DNA of 64,000 bases from Prevotella sp. (GCA_017548275.1 JAFZAH010000004.1:1-64000); one strand, 5' to 3'. Counted from the first letter of the stretch, positions 1 to 10,177 are shown. Notes: a model not told the origin generated them from the sequence alone. Numbers and translations: made by a program.

Positions 1-188
1 ACCCCTCCAGGGGGTCAGTTGTTCCTTATTACAACAAAGGTATACAACTTATCCCGTTTGTGGAAGTTTTTTACTGAGATTTCATTCATCAAGTGCTCTC
101 TAATCTTCCACGCCGCAAATTTAGAGCAGGGGTGGTTTGTATAACAACAACAAAATTACTAAAACACTTCATCCTCAATTAGTTACAA

Positions 189-223
189 ACCCCACCCCTG
201 ACCCCTCCCCTTGTAGGGAGGGG
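189..223. repeat. G/C-rich hairpin repeat, copy A
   Basis: An 8-bp perfect inverted repeat (CCCCTCCC at 202-209, GGGAGGGG at 216-223) with a 6-nt loop is preceded by a run of C4-A-C4-type blocks. The same layout recurs near 10528, 23815, 25167 and 54650, and a partial copy lies at 1-15. All sit beyond the 3' end of minus-strand genes, so they may be 3'-end structures or dispersed repeats. Confidence 0.6.
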
Positions 224-310
224 AACTGGCGGACGCCCTTGAGAAAGTTTGATGACCTTTCGGTCGCCATGCATTTTTTAAGAGTTGAGAATGGTTTCGC
301 GGGCGTCAAC

Positions 311-346
311 AAAAAAAGTCAGCGGCTCCAATTCGGAGCCGCTGAC
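311..346 (-). terminator. Rho-independent terminator of the SusC/D operon
   Basis: Perfect 12-bp stem (318-329 with 335-346, 5-nt loop) followed on the minus strand by seven T residues (complement of 311-317). It lies 27 bp beyond the stop codon of the secreted-protein gene and would end the operon that begins at the SusC gene. Confidence 0.92.
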
Positions 347-372
347 AATGTAAGGGTATGTATGAGAAATGA

Positions 373-2148
373 TTATTTCTGGATCATCTTCTTACCGTTG
401 CGGATAACAACACCGTGGTGGTGTTTGTTGACCTGAGCGCCGGTGAGGCTGTAGGTCTTGTTGCTGTTGGCGGTGTTGTCAGCCTTCACAGTGTTTATGC
501 CGGTGGGGTTCTCCAGTTCTGCCAGGACATCTTCTTTGGTGATGTCGCCCTGAAGCACGTAGATGGGTTTAGACACGATACCCTTACCCTCAATGACAAT
601 CTCTGCAAAACGGCCGGGTTTGCCGTTGACTGTTGAGCCTTCGGGTACATCACTTGTAGCGGTGAATGCCAAGCCCCAACCATAGGTGTATTCTGATCCG
701 TCAGAATATTGACCGGTGATGTGAAGAATCTGATTGTCGGTGGTCTCAAGCCAATCGGGCATTTCGAAATAATACTGCTCGTTGTCGTTGCTGTCGAACC
801 AAGGCATCACAGTCTTCACGGCAGCATAATTCACGCTGTTGTCGCCCATGTTGACAGATTTCTTGTCGTCGCCAATCTTCAGGTAGTTAAGGTCTGTAAA
901 TTCCTCAACAGTGCCGTCGGTATATTCGTATGTCTCCTTTTCAACCACTTTCGCACCGTCGAAGATACCTGAGAAACTGAGGAAGGTATTACAGCCTACC
1001 CATCCCCAAGTGTCTGCTATCAAATTACCATCTGGGTCAACTAGGCGCCATAATGTACGCTCAATCCAATCCTCGTCATAGGGTGTCTGATCTGAGGCAA
1101 ATAAGCAGACATCGACACCTTTATCAAAGAAACCGTCGATAATCACAGCGAAAGCATCTTCTACGACCACAGGCTCAATGCTGACACCGAAATCGTCTTC
1201 CACCTCATTCTTGAAGATAAGAGCATACCAATTACCGTCATTGGCGCTTGTCACCACCATATCCTCAGGTTTTGCTTCCAATTCAGCGATGACCTCATCC
1301 TCATCATATACAGCGTAACCTTTTTCGTTATACCCTGCCTTCACAATCTTCATCTTCAGGCTGGAACCTTCTGCAAGGGGAGTCTCAGAGTCGCTCTTTA
1401 CCAAAAGTGAAACCTGGTCGAACCAGAACGGAGAGATGGGTTTGTCATAGAATTGCCAAATGCCGTTCATCCTGTATGAGCCTGCCGGTTCACCAAGCAA
1501 GTCTGATACGTCTCTAGTGCCATAAGGATAACCGCTATTGATACTTCCATACAATTTGCACATTTCACCGCAAACCAAAGACATCCATTCCACGGTGTCG
1601 GCCACAGCGACGTAAGGTTCAACGACATAACCTCCGGTTAACTCCATACCTATATCATCAGCATCTTCAGCCCAGTAAAATTGGAACTTGCCGCCATCGG
1701 TCAAAATGGGCATATAGTACCATCCGCTGTCTTCGAAGCCTTCTTCTTTATCTTCCATGTAGAAGTTGTTGCCTTCATCAATGTAGTCAGGTTCTTCTTC
1801 ATTCATGTTCCTGCCGTTGATTTCCCAATAGGCTACTGTGGGGTCTTCGCAGGCATTGTAGAACTTCACAGGACCATTCACACCCACATACATCAAGGGG
1901 AAATAAGAATACCTGAAGTCTGGGCCGATTGTGTTATACAAAGCGCCCGGGGGACGTAAGTAGTAGAAACCATCCTCGACGGCACGTCTTTTCGCAACTT
2001 GTTTGTTGGTCGCGAAGGAGACGTTTTTAGCCTCTTTGATCATGTCCGTTGTCACTTGCTTCTTGGGCAGAATCACTTTCTGCTGCTGGGCAAATGCACC
2101 AGTAGAGAACGCCAAAATGGCTGCGGATAAAAGTAAAAATTTTTTCAT
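373..2148 (-). CDS. Secreted protein with type IX-secretion-like C-terminal tail
   Basis: A 591-residue exported protein that I do not recognise as a named family. It begins with a clear signal peptide (residues 1-20, ending in a cleavable AFA-Q site). The body is acidic, rich in aromatic residues and predicted beta-type. The last 45 residues follow the pattern seen in many Prevotella secreted proteins (YSLTGAQV, then GVVIRNGKK), which resembles a type IX secretion sorting tail. It is the last gene of the SusC-SusD-metallohydrolase-DUF4302 operon, 106 bp after the previous gene with no internal promoter seen, and is followed by a strong terminator. I infer that it is surface-exposed or secreted and works on the substrate taken up by the SusCD pair; the substrate is unknown. 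Confidence 0.85.
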   Translation of the reverse strand: MKKFLLLSAAILAFSTGAFAQQQKVILPKKQVTTDMIKEAKNVSFATNKQVAKRRAVEDGFYYLRPPGALYNTIGPDFRYSYFPLMYVGVNGPVKFYNACEDPTVAYWEINGRNMNEEEPDYIDEGNNFYMEDKEEGFEDSGWYYMPILTDGGKFQFYWAEDADDIGMELTGGYVVEPYVAVADTVEWMSLVCGEMCKLYGSINSGYPYGTRDVSDLLGEPAGSYRMNGIWQFYDKPISPFWFDQVSLLVKSDSETPLAEGSSLKMKIVKAGYNEKGYAVYDEDEVIAELEAKPEDMVVTSANDGNWYALIFKNEVEDDFGVSIEPVVVEDAFAVIIDGFFDKGVDVCLFASDQTPYDEDWIERTLWRLVDPDGNLIADTWGWVGCNTFLSFSGIFDGAKVVEKETYEYTDGTVEEFTDLNYLKIGDDKKSVNMGDNSVNYAAVKTVMPWFDSNDNEQYYFEMPDWLETTDNQILHITGQYSDGSEYTYGWGLAFTATSDVPEGSTVNGKPGRFAEIVIEGKGIVSKPIYVLQGDITKEDVLAELENPTGINTVKADNTANSNKTYSLTGAQVNKHHHGVVIRNGKKMIQK

Positions 2149-2254
2149 GTTGATAAAAGTTTAATGATTGTATTAATTTTTTTGTTTATTCTAAGTTTTC
2201 CTGTGGGGAGTAGGCCAGGATGTCTGGCCACTCCTCCACGTGGAAAGTATTATG

Positions 2255-3586
2255 TTACTTGACCATCTTCACGTCAATCCAATAGTCAGCGTCGCTGCCT
2301 GATGTCAGCCGGAGAGTCGACTGGTCGAATTTCGACAGTGCGGCCGTGACGTGATATTTACCGTTGAACGATTGCACATAACTTGCCAACTCCGGCATAG
2401 CGTCTAATGTGGCTTGTGCACCGTCGCCGTCCGGACCTTTGTAGGAGATGTTGACATCTTCACCGTCTAAAGCCAGACCATAAAGGAAGGCCACTTTTCT
2501 GTTGCTCTGCTTCTGGCGGAAATTGATTCGCATTGAAGTCTGGTTGTTCTCAAGACCGAAACTCATGTTGAGCAGGCTGTAACCCTTGTCTTTGAACGCG
2601 TTGAACACGTCGTCGTATGCTGCTTGCATCTTTTCAGACATGTCATTGTTGCGCTGCCACTGCCAGCGGGTGGTCTCGTTGATGGATCTGATGAAGAACT
2701 CAGCGGTTCCCTCGCCTTCAATCGAATAGTTCTCGTCGTCGGTGCAGACGAATTTGTCGAGCGTCTCGTCATAAACAAACTCGCGCACGACTTCTCCGTC
2801 GCCCATCGAAATCTGGTCGCGGAAACGGAGATAGTATTTACCGCTGCGCTGTGTGATGATGAAGGGATAGACCACTCCGTCCATCACCGGGTCGCCACCC
2901 TCGGGGTAAAGCATAGCGCGGTTGCTCGTCTCCAATTCAAATATGTATGACTTGGCGGAGATAGATTCATCGCCTTCACGTTTCATGTAAACGTAGTTGG
3001 GACGAGTCATAGGAAGATAGGTGTCCTGGAAATTGATGACTTCGGTAAAATAGGTCTCAAAGTCCGTGCCTTGCTCCAGCGGGGTGAGCAGGGTGTATGT
3101 GCCGCGTTTTTTGCCCTTGAGCATCATATAGGAGGCGTCTTCGGGCGCATCGACCACCACAAACTCATAGTCGCCGCCGATACCTGTGCCCGTGTCGCCG
3201 CCCCAAGTGTCAGAAGGGTCGGAGAAGATGTGGAACAGATCATTGTAGGTGTTGAACGACAAAACCGGTCCGTTGTCGGTGATGATGTCCCACACGGAGG
3301 TACATTCTTTATAAGCATTGTAGGTGAAAGCGTTGCGCATGGCCACTTTCACAGAATGGTCGGCATTGAAATCGGCCAAAATCAGGTATCCGTCCTCTTC
3401 GTCAGTGGGGTAGTACTGCATGGCCCATCCTGCAGGCTGCGCCTCCAAGCGTGCACAATAGATGTCGCGCATCTCATTCAGACGCTCGGCCGCACTCTTG
3501 TCAAACAGGTCGTCTTCCTCTCCGGCACAGGCGGTGAACAGCACCGAGGCGCCGAGTATCATGCACATGGATAATATCTTTTTCAT
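2255..3586 (-). CDS. DUF4302-family lipoprotein
   Basis: A 443-residue lipoprotein. The signal peptide ends in a lipobox with Cys20 (FTAC), followed by acidic residues (AGEEDD), a pattern associated with export of lipoproteins to the cell surface in Bacteroidota. The part after the anchor (MRDIYCARLEAQPAGWAMQYYP and the following lines on loading, intensity and beta strands) matches my memory of DUF4302, a family found beside SusC/SusD pairs and the zinc metallohydrolase lipoprotein encoded just upstream. No catalytic motif is visible. It lies 26 bp after the metallohydrolase gene, so the two are almost surely co-transcribed. A role in binding the imported ligand is inferred, not shown. Confidence 0.85.
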   Translation of the reverse strand: MKKILSMCMILGASVLFTACAGEEDDLFDKSAAERLNEMRDIYCARLEAQPAGWAMQYYPTDEEDGYLILADFNADHSVKVAMRNAFTYNAYKECTSVWDIITDNGPVLSFNTYNDLFHIFSDPSDTWGGDTGTGIGGDYEFVVVDAPEDASYMMLKGKKRGTYTLLTPLEQGTDFETYFTEVINFQDTYLPMTRPNYVYMKREGDESISAKSYIFELETSNRAMLYPEGGDPVMDGVVYPFIITQRSGKYYLRFRDQISMGDGEVVREFVYDETLDKFVCTDDENYSIEGEGTAEFFIRSINETTRWQWQRNNDMSEKMQAAYDDVFNAFKDKGYSLLNMSFGLENNQTSMRINFRQKQSNRKVAFLYGLALDGEDVNISYKGPDGDGAQATLDAMPELASYVQSFNGKYHVTAALSKFDQSTLRLTSGSDADYWIDVKMVK

Positions 3587-3612
3587 ATTCGTGAAGTCTT
3601 TAGGTCATGTTA

Positions 3613-5010
3613 TTACTGTAAGTTCTTAAATCGCAGTACTTCTTGAAGAAGGTCAGTGATGATGTTTGAACCGTCTTCTCTTATAAGCGTGAGGTTGTTG
3701 ACATATCGGCCATACTCGTCACGCCTGAATGTGCCGTCTGCGTTTCTGGCATATTGGCGGCTTTGTATCTCATAGCGCATGTCATCGATGTTGATATTGA
3801 AATATTCTTGCATCCATGTACGCACCAGGTCGAGTTTCTGCAGGATGACAGCGCGTCCGTCGATGCCGTCGCTGCCGCCAGCCTCCAAATTACCGAAGTC
3901 GAGATTGCCGTCTGCATCCAACACAGCCAGTCCGTTGGCGTTGCGCGCGATGCCTTTACGCACTACATGATAATCACCGTTCTTCTGTGGGAAGATATAG
4001 CCAATGCTGTCGATGTCGCATTCGCGGGAGGATATATAGCGCATGAAGACACTGCCTTGGTCAAGGTTGGAACTGGACGTGAACGTGAAGTCAGAACCGA
4101 AGAAGGTGCCGCCGGTCTTTTTCAACTGGGCAAGTTCATCACTGCTGATTTCTTCTCCTTCCTTGAGGAATACCACACCTTTACCTGAGAGCCAGGTGAT
4201 ATCTGACGGGTAGAAGTAGAAAGCCACATCCTTGAAATCAACATCTTCCCAGTCATAGTGGGCAGAGTTGAGCAGACGGTCCCATGTGTCGCCGTCGTTG
4301 GTGAGGTAGCAGGAGAGGGTTTCCACCCAGTCCTCACGGGCGGCCTCAGAGGCATACGGTGTGACAAATCCCCAACCGGCAGTCACGGAATCGTGTTTGT
4401 TCTGCCAGTCAAGCGGGTCGTAGTGACCATTTGAGATGATGTCGAACACGGTTGTGGGGCGTTGGTGTGTCTGGTCGAGGATGTGCGCGAACTCGTGGTG
4501 CATGACGTGGAAGAAGTATTCGTTCATCAAGTCGATGTTGTTCACGTCGAGCACATTTACCTTATACAGGGTGATTTTCAGTCCGCCCTCGGCCGTACCG
4601 AGCGTCTCGGTGCCTGATGTGGGGTTGTAGGCGGGCGAGCCTACGAGGTGGATGATACGCGGGCTGTTCTCTTTGAGGAATTGCTCACCGCCAAACATCT
4701 TGTACACGTCGAACCAAAGGTACTTGGAGAGCACCGCCAGTTGCATGCTCTTCTCGTATTCGGCCGGCACCAGGTTTTTCTGCAAGTCGCTGCCGATGTC
4801 CTCCATTTTATAGACATAGCGGAGGTTGTAGGGCTGCAGGAAATTGACCTTGAGGAATGTGTCGAGCGGGAAGGTGTAAGCCGTCCTGTCGAGCGGATAT
4901 TCGTTGGTGTCGAAAATCGTCGGGTCGAAATCGTCGTCGCTGCACGAGACGAATCCTCCTGCTATTGCTAATACTGCTCCGAAGAGCACTGTTTTCATTT
5001 TCTTAGTCAT
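3613..5010 (-). CDS. SusCD-associated zinc metallohydrolase lipoprotein
   Basis: A 465-residue lipoprotein with Cys23 in the lipobox (FVSC) and an HExxH zinc motif (HEFAH, residues 172-176). The layout fits the substrate import-associated zinc metallohydrolase family, lipoproteins encoded beside SusC/SusD genes. The two motif histidines and Glu173 would bind zinc and activate water; a third ligand downstream cannot be assigned by eye. The gene starts 19 bp after the SusD gene and is followed after 26 bp by the DUF4302 gene. It probably acts on the cell surface, trimming a peptide-containing substrate before uptake, but the true substrate is unknown. Confidence 0.88.
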   Translation of the reverse strand: MTKKMKTVLFGAVLAIAGGFVSCSDDDFDPTIFDTNEYPLDRTAYTFPLDTFLKVNFLQPYNLRYVYKMEDIGSDLQKNLVPAEYEKSMQLAVLSKYLWFDVYKMFGGEQFLKENSPRIIHLVGSPAYNPTSGTETLGTAEGGLKITLYKVNVLDVNNIDLMNEYFFHVMHHEFAHILDQTHQRPTTVFDIISNGHYDPLDWQNKHDSVTAGWGFVTPYASEAAREDWVETLSCYLTNDGDTWDRLLNSAHYDWEDVDFKDVAFYFYPSDITWLSGKGVVFLKEGEEISSDELAQLKKTGGTFFGSDFTFTSSSNLDQGSVFMRYISSRECDIDSIGYIFPQKNGDYHVVRKGIARNANGLAVLDADGNLDFGNLEAGGSDGIDGRAVILQKLDLVRTWMQEYFNINIDDMRYEIQSRQYARNADGTFRRDEYGRYVNNLTLIREDGSNIITDLLQEVLRFKNLQ

Positions 5011-5029
5011 ATCGTTGCTCCTCCTTCAA

Positions 5030-6796
5030 TTATTTGAAATAGATGTATTTGTCGGCTCGCGGTTGGGTGGTGGCGTGCTTTGACTCGTCATCACTTGTGG
5101 TGGTTGTGGGCTGCGAAGGCTGCATACCTGCTGCGATGGCATCCTGAGGCACCTCGATGGCGCGGCGCGGGTCGTTCCAAGTGAGTTTGATTTCGGTGTT
5201 CTGTGCACCATAGAAGTGTGAGTATTCCACACCCCAACGTTTTAGGTCGAAGAATCGCAGACCGTCCCAAGCCGTCTCAAAGCGACGGAAGTCATTCAGA
5301 CAGTTCATGTATGGTACGGCTTCTGAGGGTATCACGTAATCGGGACTCATGTTGGTCGTGAAGTTCCAGTCAGCAAAGCAGTTGGGGTTGGTCGCCTTGC
5401 TGAAGTAACTGCTCAGCACGTCAGCAGTGAGGGGTGCCATACCGCTGTTGCGACCCCAGAACACTTTGTTGGTCTCTGAGAACGACTGGTTGCTCTCCAG
5501 ATAGGCGGCCATGTCTGCCAAGGCTCCATCGTAGTCGCCAGTCATGATTTTCGCCTCGGCGCGCTCAAGCAGCAGTTCGTTGGTGGTGAACTCACGTTTG
5601 ATGGTGTGCACATAGCCGATACCGGCAATCTTGTCGGTGTATTCGAATTCCTCAGCCACCTTGCCCGAGCAATAACCATAGTCATGTCCGGTCCAGAAAG
5701 TCATACCCGACACATAAGCGGTGGGGTTGACCACCCAACTGCGCCACAACGGACAGTTGTGGTAGAAAATGTCTCTCACCACCGTACTATTCTGTCCGAA
5801 GCGGTTGCCCAAAGCGTGACGGAACTCGAGTGAGTGAGTGTCGATGAGCATCAGGTTGTTGGGGTTTTCGGGGTTCTGCCACTCTTTGGCATAGTCTGAC
5901 GAGTAGGTGCACTCGTCGAACTTGTCATACTTCATCAGTTTGCCCTGTATGGCGTTCATGTCAGTGCCCAACACATAGTCGGCGTGCTCGATGACCTTTG
6001 CCCAATCTCTCTTATACAGGTAGAAACGTGCTGCGAAAGCGTGTGCGGCATTGGTGTTGAAACGCCATTTCAGCAATTTGTAGTTGCGGTCGCTCACGTA
6101 TTGTAAGCCTTCCGTCAAATCCTTTTCAATCATGTTGTATGTGTCGGTCACCGTGCCGCGGCTGTAATTGTACAGCACTTTGTCTTCAGGCTCGGTTACA
6201 TAAGGCACACCGATGTCGTTGCGGCTGGCGCTCTCGTTCTTGTATGCCTGCGAGAACACGTTGACCAGAATAAAATGACAGTAGGCGCGGATGAGGAGCG
6301 CTTCGCCCTTTGAGGCTTTAAGCGTCTCGGTCATACCGTTGCCGTCAATTCCTAATTCACCGGCAGCCCTGTTACTGGCCGCTATCTCATCGATGGACTG
6401 CAGAGCCATGCTCGCCTGTTGGATGGCTGAATAGAATGTCTCCCAAAGGAAAGCGGGTGTGTCCTGGTTGGTCGATGACTTGGCCGGTTCGAAACGGAAC
6501 AACTCGTCGTCGGTACGGTCATAAGGCGACAGGTTGTAGTGTGTCACCGACTGTTCAGCGTTGGGGCTGGCAGGCAGGTGCGGTGAATTGTTGTCCATGA
6601 TGTTGTCGCTCGACAATTCACAAATCCATGCGTAACCGCCAGAAGGGTAGGATGTGATGAGCAGTTTTGCAACCTGGTCCTCATTGTCTATCTCGGTTCG
6701 CTCATCAGGCAGTTTGTCGAGGAAACTATCGCTGCACGAAGTGAGCGCGAATGCCGCCGTGGCTGCCATCATTGCGATATATTTGAATGTCTTCAT
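5030..6796 (-). CDS. RagB/SusD-family surface lipoprotein
   Basis: A 588-residue lipoprotein with the lipobox cysteine at residue 21 (LTSC) and the SusD-type start SDSFLDKLPDERTEI. The C-terminal part carries family hallmarks, including the FETAWDGLRFFDLKRWG stretch. SusD proteins are alpha-helical lids that bind ligand and sit on the SusC barrel. The gene follows the SusC gene by 66 bp, and the pair would form one outer-membrane uptake complex. The partner lipoproteins downstream (metallohydrolase, DUF4302) suggest a ligand that is not a simple polysaccharide, since no glycoside hydrolase lies nearby. Confidence 0.95.
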   Translation of the reverse strand: MKTFKYIAMMAATAAFALTSCSDSFLDKLPDERTEIDNEDQVAKLLITSYPSGGYAWICELSSDNIMDNNSPHLPASPNAEQSVTHYNLSPYDRTDDELFRFEPAKSSTNQDTPAFLWETFYSAIQQASMALQSIDEIAASNRAAGELGIDGNGMTETLKASKGEALLIRAYCHFILVNVFSQAYKNESASRNDIGVPYVTEPEDKVLYNYSRGTVTDTYNMIEKDLTEGLQYVSDRNYKLLKWRFNTNAAHAFAARFYLYKRDWAKVIEHADYVLGTDMNAIQGKLMKYDKFDECTYSSDYAKEWQNPENPNNLMLIDTHSLEFRHALGNRFGQNSTVVRDIFYHNCPLWRSWVVNPTAYVSGMTFWTGHDYGYCSGKVAEEFEYTDKIAGIGYVHTIKREFTTNELLLERAEAKIMTGDYDGALADMAAYLESNQSFSETNKVFWGRNSGMAPLTADVLSSYFSKATNPNCFADWNFTTNMSPDYVIPSEAVPYMNCLNDFRRFETAWDGLRFFDLKRWGVEYSHFYGAQNTEIKLTWNDPRRAIEVPQDAIAAGMQPSQPTTTTSDDESKHATTQPRADKYIYFK

Positions 6797-6862
6797 ATTG
6801 CTTTTTTCTTTATTCTAAGTTCTGATGTCTAAAACATTAAACCTTAACACTACACGAAACCT

Positions 6863-9800
6863 TTAGATTCCCAGTCTGATGGTGAATGTGTATTGTTTTG
6901 AGAGCGGGGAAGCCACACCTCCGGAGTTGACGAACTCGGGATCTTGTCCGTTGAGTTTCTTGTCAGCGTAGATGAGGAAGAGGTTGGTAGCGTCGAATTT
7001 CAGCGAAGCCGAGTTGAGCCCGATCTTGTTGATGAGCGTCGGCGAGAAGTCGTATGTGAGCGAGATGTCTTTCATACGGATGAATCCACCGTCGGCCACA
7101 CGGGCTGTAGAATAGTTGTATGCGTTGTAGGCATAGCCCAGATAAGTGTCGTTGTAGTACTGGCGTACGGAAGCGATGGCGGGGATGTCGGTCACTTTCT
7201 CATCGCCGGGGATGACCCAACGGTTTTTGAACTCCTTCGGCATAGCACTCTGGTCGGAGTATCCTGCCGCGAATACCTGGTCAAGACGGATTTTATTGCC
7301 GAATGAGTAGGTGATGAAGACGTTCAGACGCCAGTTCTTCCAGCGGAGCATGTTGTTCAGACCACCGGTGATGGTCGGCTCCGTCGGACCCTCATATTTC
7401 AGGAAGTCGAGTTTCTCATACTCCTGGAAGTTGATGTCGGTGGTGGTCACCTCTCCGAATTCGTTCATGACGGTGGGGATACCTTCATCGTTCAGACCCA
7501 TGAAGGGAATGGAGAACAATGAACGGTGAGGATAGCCTACGCGGGTGTAACCAGAGGGCTGCACAAGGTCGATGACACGTGCCTGTGAGAGCAGGTCGGT
7601 GATGGTTGTCTTGTTGTAGGCGAAAGTGAGGTCGGTGGTCCACTGCCAGTCTTGGGTATGGATGTTTTGCGAGGTGATGGTAGCCTCGATACCATGTGAG
7701 CGCATGGAAGCCACGTTAGCGTATTTCTGACCTGACACTTGGGTGTGTACATAACCCATCAGGTCGAAGTTGTCGCGCCAGTAGAAGTCGGCCACCAAAT
7801 TCAAACGGTTGCGGAGGAAACCTAATTCCGTACCGATGTTGAACTCATGTTTCTTCTCGTATGTCAACTCGGTGTTGGCAAACTGGTTCACCTGCAAACC
7901 TTGCTCCTGCTGGTCGCCGGTGGGACGCCAGATGTTGGTGGCAGTGATGATGGGACGGGCGTTCGAAGCGGCGGTCTGCTCACCTACGAGTGAGTAGGAG
8001 AGGCGGATTGATGCGTGCGACACCGCGTAGTCGATTTTCTCCATCCATTTCTGCATGAAGGGCTCTTCATGGGCGTTCCAACCGCCCGACACGTTCCATG
8101 TGGGCAGCCAACGTGAACTTCTGGACTTACCGAGACGGTTGCTGCCGTCGTAACGTCCAGTGACGTTCAACTGGTAACGTCCTTTATACGAGTAGTTGAG
8201 GTTGGCGAAGTAAGCCAAACGGCGGTTCCATGCCTTGGCGAAGGAAACGAGTTCGGTGCCTTCCTCTTTGGCTTGTTTGTAGAATGCGGGGGTGATGGTG
8301 ACCAGACGTGCGTTGTCGAAGTCAACACCATAGTCATTGTGCTCGTTCGCGTCATAGTCGGCGCGGTTGGCTTCCATACCTACCAAGGCGTTGAAGATAT
8401 GAGTGTCGTTCCATACCTTATTATAATTGGCGGTGGCACGGAAGTCGAGTTGCTTCACCTGGTTCTTGTTGGTGGTCAGGATACCTCCGGACTCCATGAC
8501 CGAAATGGGGAGTGAGTTGGGCACATCGGGGTCGGTGTAGAGGTATTTGTTGTTGTACATGATGTTGGGGTTGTCCACACCGGCACGGTAAGCCTCAGCC
8601 TGGTTTGAACTGTTGAGCACAAAGTGCTCGCGGCTTGACTGGTTGATACGGTATGCGCCTAAGAGGTTGATTTCAAGTCCGAAGATGGGCTTCCAGGAGA
8701 TTTCTCCCTGGAATTTCATATCCATCACATTGACGTCGATATAGTTGTTGTCCAACTCATGGAAGATGTTGAACGGAGCGTAGTTACGGGTGTAGGTCTG
8801 GTTGGGGTCAAGCGTACGTGAAGTGTTCAGGGCGAAACTGAACGGGTTGATATCGAAGTTACGGCTCACGTTACCGCTCACCACGTCGAGGCTCTGGTTC
8901 AGGGTACCCGGTGCTTTCTGGTCGCGGTATGAACCGTTGGTACGCATGGTCAGGGTCACGTTCTTCGACAGGTTGTACGATGCGTTGATATTGGCGGTGT
9001 AGCGCTGCACCTTGCTGTCGCGCGACCATCCCGGGTCAATCATGGCCGAGAGTGATGCGTACATGCTCGAGCGGTCGGTACCCGATGAGATGCTCACGGA
9101 GTGGTTCTGCATGATGTTGTTATTGAACAGCAGGTCAAACCAGTCGGTGTTACGGAACTCAGCCTGTTGCAGGTAGGCGTTCATGGCAGCCTCGGTGTAG
9201 GGCAGGCCGAACTGGCCCGTGGTGGCGTTGTACTTATCCATCTCGGAGTACATGCGTCCGTAAAGACCTGCGGAAGCGCTGTTGGCTACTTGCGAGAACT
9301 CCAGCCAACCTTTGGCTGCCATCTCCTTGTAAATACCCATCTGCTCCTGCGAGTTGCTGATGTTGTATTCGCGGTAAGAGGGCTTCTGACGGTAGGTGAA
9401 CTCACCTGTGTAGTTGATGTTGCTGTGTCCGGCGCGTCCTTTCTTGGTGGTGATGACGACCACACCCGACATGGCGCGTGCACCATAGATAGAAGTGGCT
9501 GAACCGTCTTTCAACACCTGGAAACTCTCGATATCGTCAGAGTTCAAACCTGCGATAGCATTGGAAATCAGGGTCTCGGCGTCACCTGATGACAGGTCGT
9601 CGGCCGACACGTTGACGGCGTCTTCCATAATCACACCATCGACCACCCACAGCGGTGACGAACTACCGTAGATGGAGGTGGCACCACGCACGCGGATTTT
9701 CGGGGCGGTACCGAAGGTGCTTGACACGTTCTGCACCGACATACCTGCGACACGGCCTTCCAGACTACGTGTCACGTCGGCCACACCGGCCAACTGTGTC

Positions 9801-10177
9801 TTGCTGGCGTCGACTTTAGTCGTCGCACCAGTCACCAGTCGCTTATCCAGTTTCTGGATACCCGTGACCACCACTTCATCGAGGACTTCGGTCTCTGATT
9901 TTAATGTGACTTTGATGTTCTGTCCACCTTTTACAGTCACGGTCTCCATGCCGATGTAACTGACTGTCAACGTCGGATTGGGCTGACTGTACTGGAAACT
10001 GAAATGACCATCAATGTCTGTTGCGGCACCTACTTTAGTGCCTTTCACGGTGACAGTGGCTCCAATGACGGGCTCATTGTCGTCCGCGGAAGTAACAGTT
10101 CCTGAGACTGTGTGTTGTGCCAAAGCAATTCCCATAGACAGGAAAAAGCCGGCCATCATCAAGATGAGTCTTTTCAT
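6863..10177 (-). CDS. SusC/RagA-family TonB-dependent outer-membrane transporter
   Basis: A 1104-residue outer-membrane protein. Order of parts: signal peptide (1-20), carboxypeptidase-regulatory-like beta domain (about 22-90, VSGTVTSADDNEPVIGATV), the family segment LDEVVVTGIQK near residue 100, a plug domain to about 240, then a long beta barrel ending in an aromatic-rich strand (YTFTIRLGI). It imports ligand using energy from TonB. It is the first gene of the five-gene operon and has a promoter at 10230-10260. No sigma/anti-sigma pair or hybrid two-component sensor is encoded beside it, so its regulation cannot be read from this window. Confidence 0.96.
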   Translation of the reverse strand: MKRLILMMAGFFLSMGIALAQHTVSGTVTSADDNEPVIGATVTVKGTKVGAATDIDGHFSFQYSQPNPTLTVSYIGMETVTVKGGQNIKVTLKSETEVLDEVVVTGIQKLDKRLVTGATTKVDASKTQLAGVADVTRSLEGRVAGMSVQNVSSTFGTAPKIRVRGATSIYGSSSPLWVVDGVIMEDAVNVSADDLSSGDAETLISNAIAGLNSDDIESFQVLKDGSATSIYGARAMSGVVVITTKKGRAGHSNINYTGEFTYRQKPSYREYNISNSQEQMGIYKEMAAKGWLEFSQVANSASAGLYGRMYSEMDKYNATTGQFGLPYTEAAMNAYLQQAEFRNTDWFDLLFNNNIMQNHSVSISSGTDRSSMYASLSAMIDPGWSRDSKVQRYTANINASYNLSKNVTLTMRTNGSYRDQKAPGTLNQSLDVVSGNVSRNFDINPFSFALNTSRTLDPNQTYTRNYAPFNIFHELDNNYIDVNVMDMKFQGEISWKPIFGLEINLLGAYRINQSSREHFVLNSSNQAEAYRAGVDNPNIMYNNKYLYTDPDVPNSLPISVMESGGILTTNKNQVKQLDFRATANYNKVWNDTHIFNALVGMEANRADYDANEHNDYGVDFDNARLVTITPAFYKQAKEEGTELVSFAKAWNRRLAYFANLNYSYKGRYQLNVTGRYDGSNRLGKSRSSRWLPTWNVSGGWNAHEEPFMQKWMEKIDYAVSHASIRLSYSLVGEQTAASNARPIITATNIWRPTGDQQEQGLQVNQFANTELTYEKKHEFNIGTELGFLRNRLNLVADFYWRDNFDLMGYVHTQVSGQKYANVASMRSHGIEATITSQNIHTQDWQWTTDLTFAYNKTTITDLLSQARVIDLVQPSGYTRVGYPHRSLFSIPFMGLNDEGIPTVMNEFGEVTTTDINFQEYEKLDFLKYEGPTEPTITGGLNNMLRWKNWRLNVFITYSFGNKIRLDQVFAAGYSDQSAMPKEFKNRWVIPGDEKVTDIPAIASVRQYYNDTYLGYAYNAYNYSTARVADGGFIRMKDISLTYDFSPTLINKIGLNSASLKFDATNLFLIYADKKLNGQDPEFVNSGGVASPLSKQYTFTIRLGI

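Larger units (their letters stand above)
1..372. other. Left-edge intergenic region
   Basis: No convincing gene is seen here. An open frame at 137-436 has no recognisable protein features and runs into the end of the neighbouring minus-strand gene. The stretch holds two G/C-rich hairpins (1-15 and 189-223), a perfect terminator (311-346), and at 35-42 a minus-strand match to the TAnnTTTG promoter box (read as TACCTTTG). That box could serve a gene lying left of the window, but no good -33 box accompanies it. Confidence 0.6.

Noticed and set aside
137-436. Plus-strand frame at the left edge
   Set aside because: No domain, no start signal, and it crosses the terminator and the end of the secreted-protein gene.
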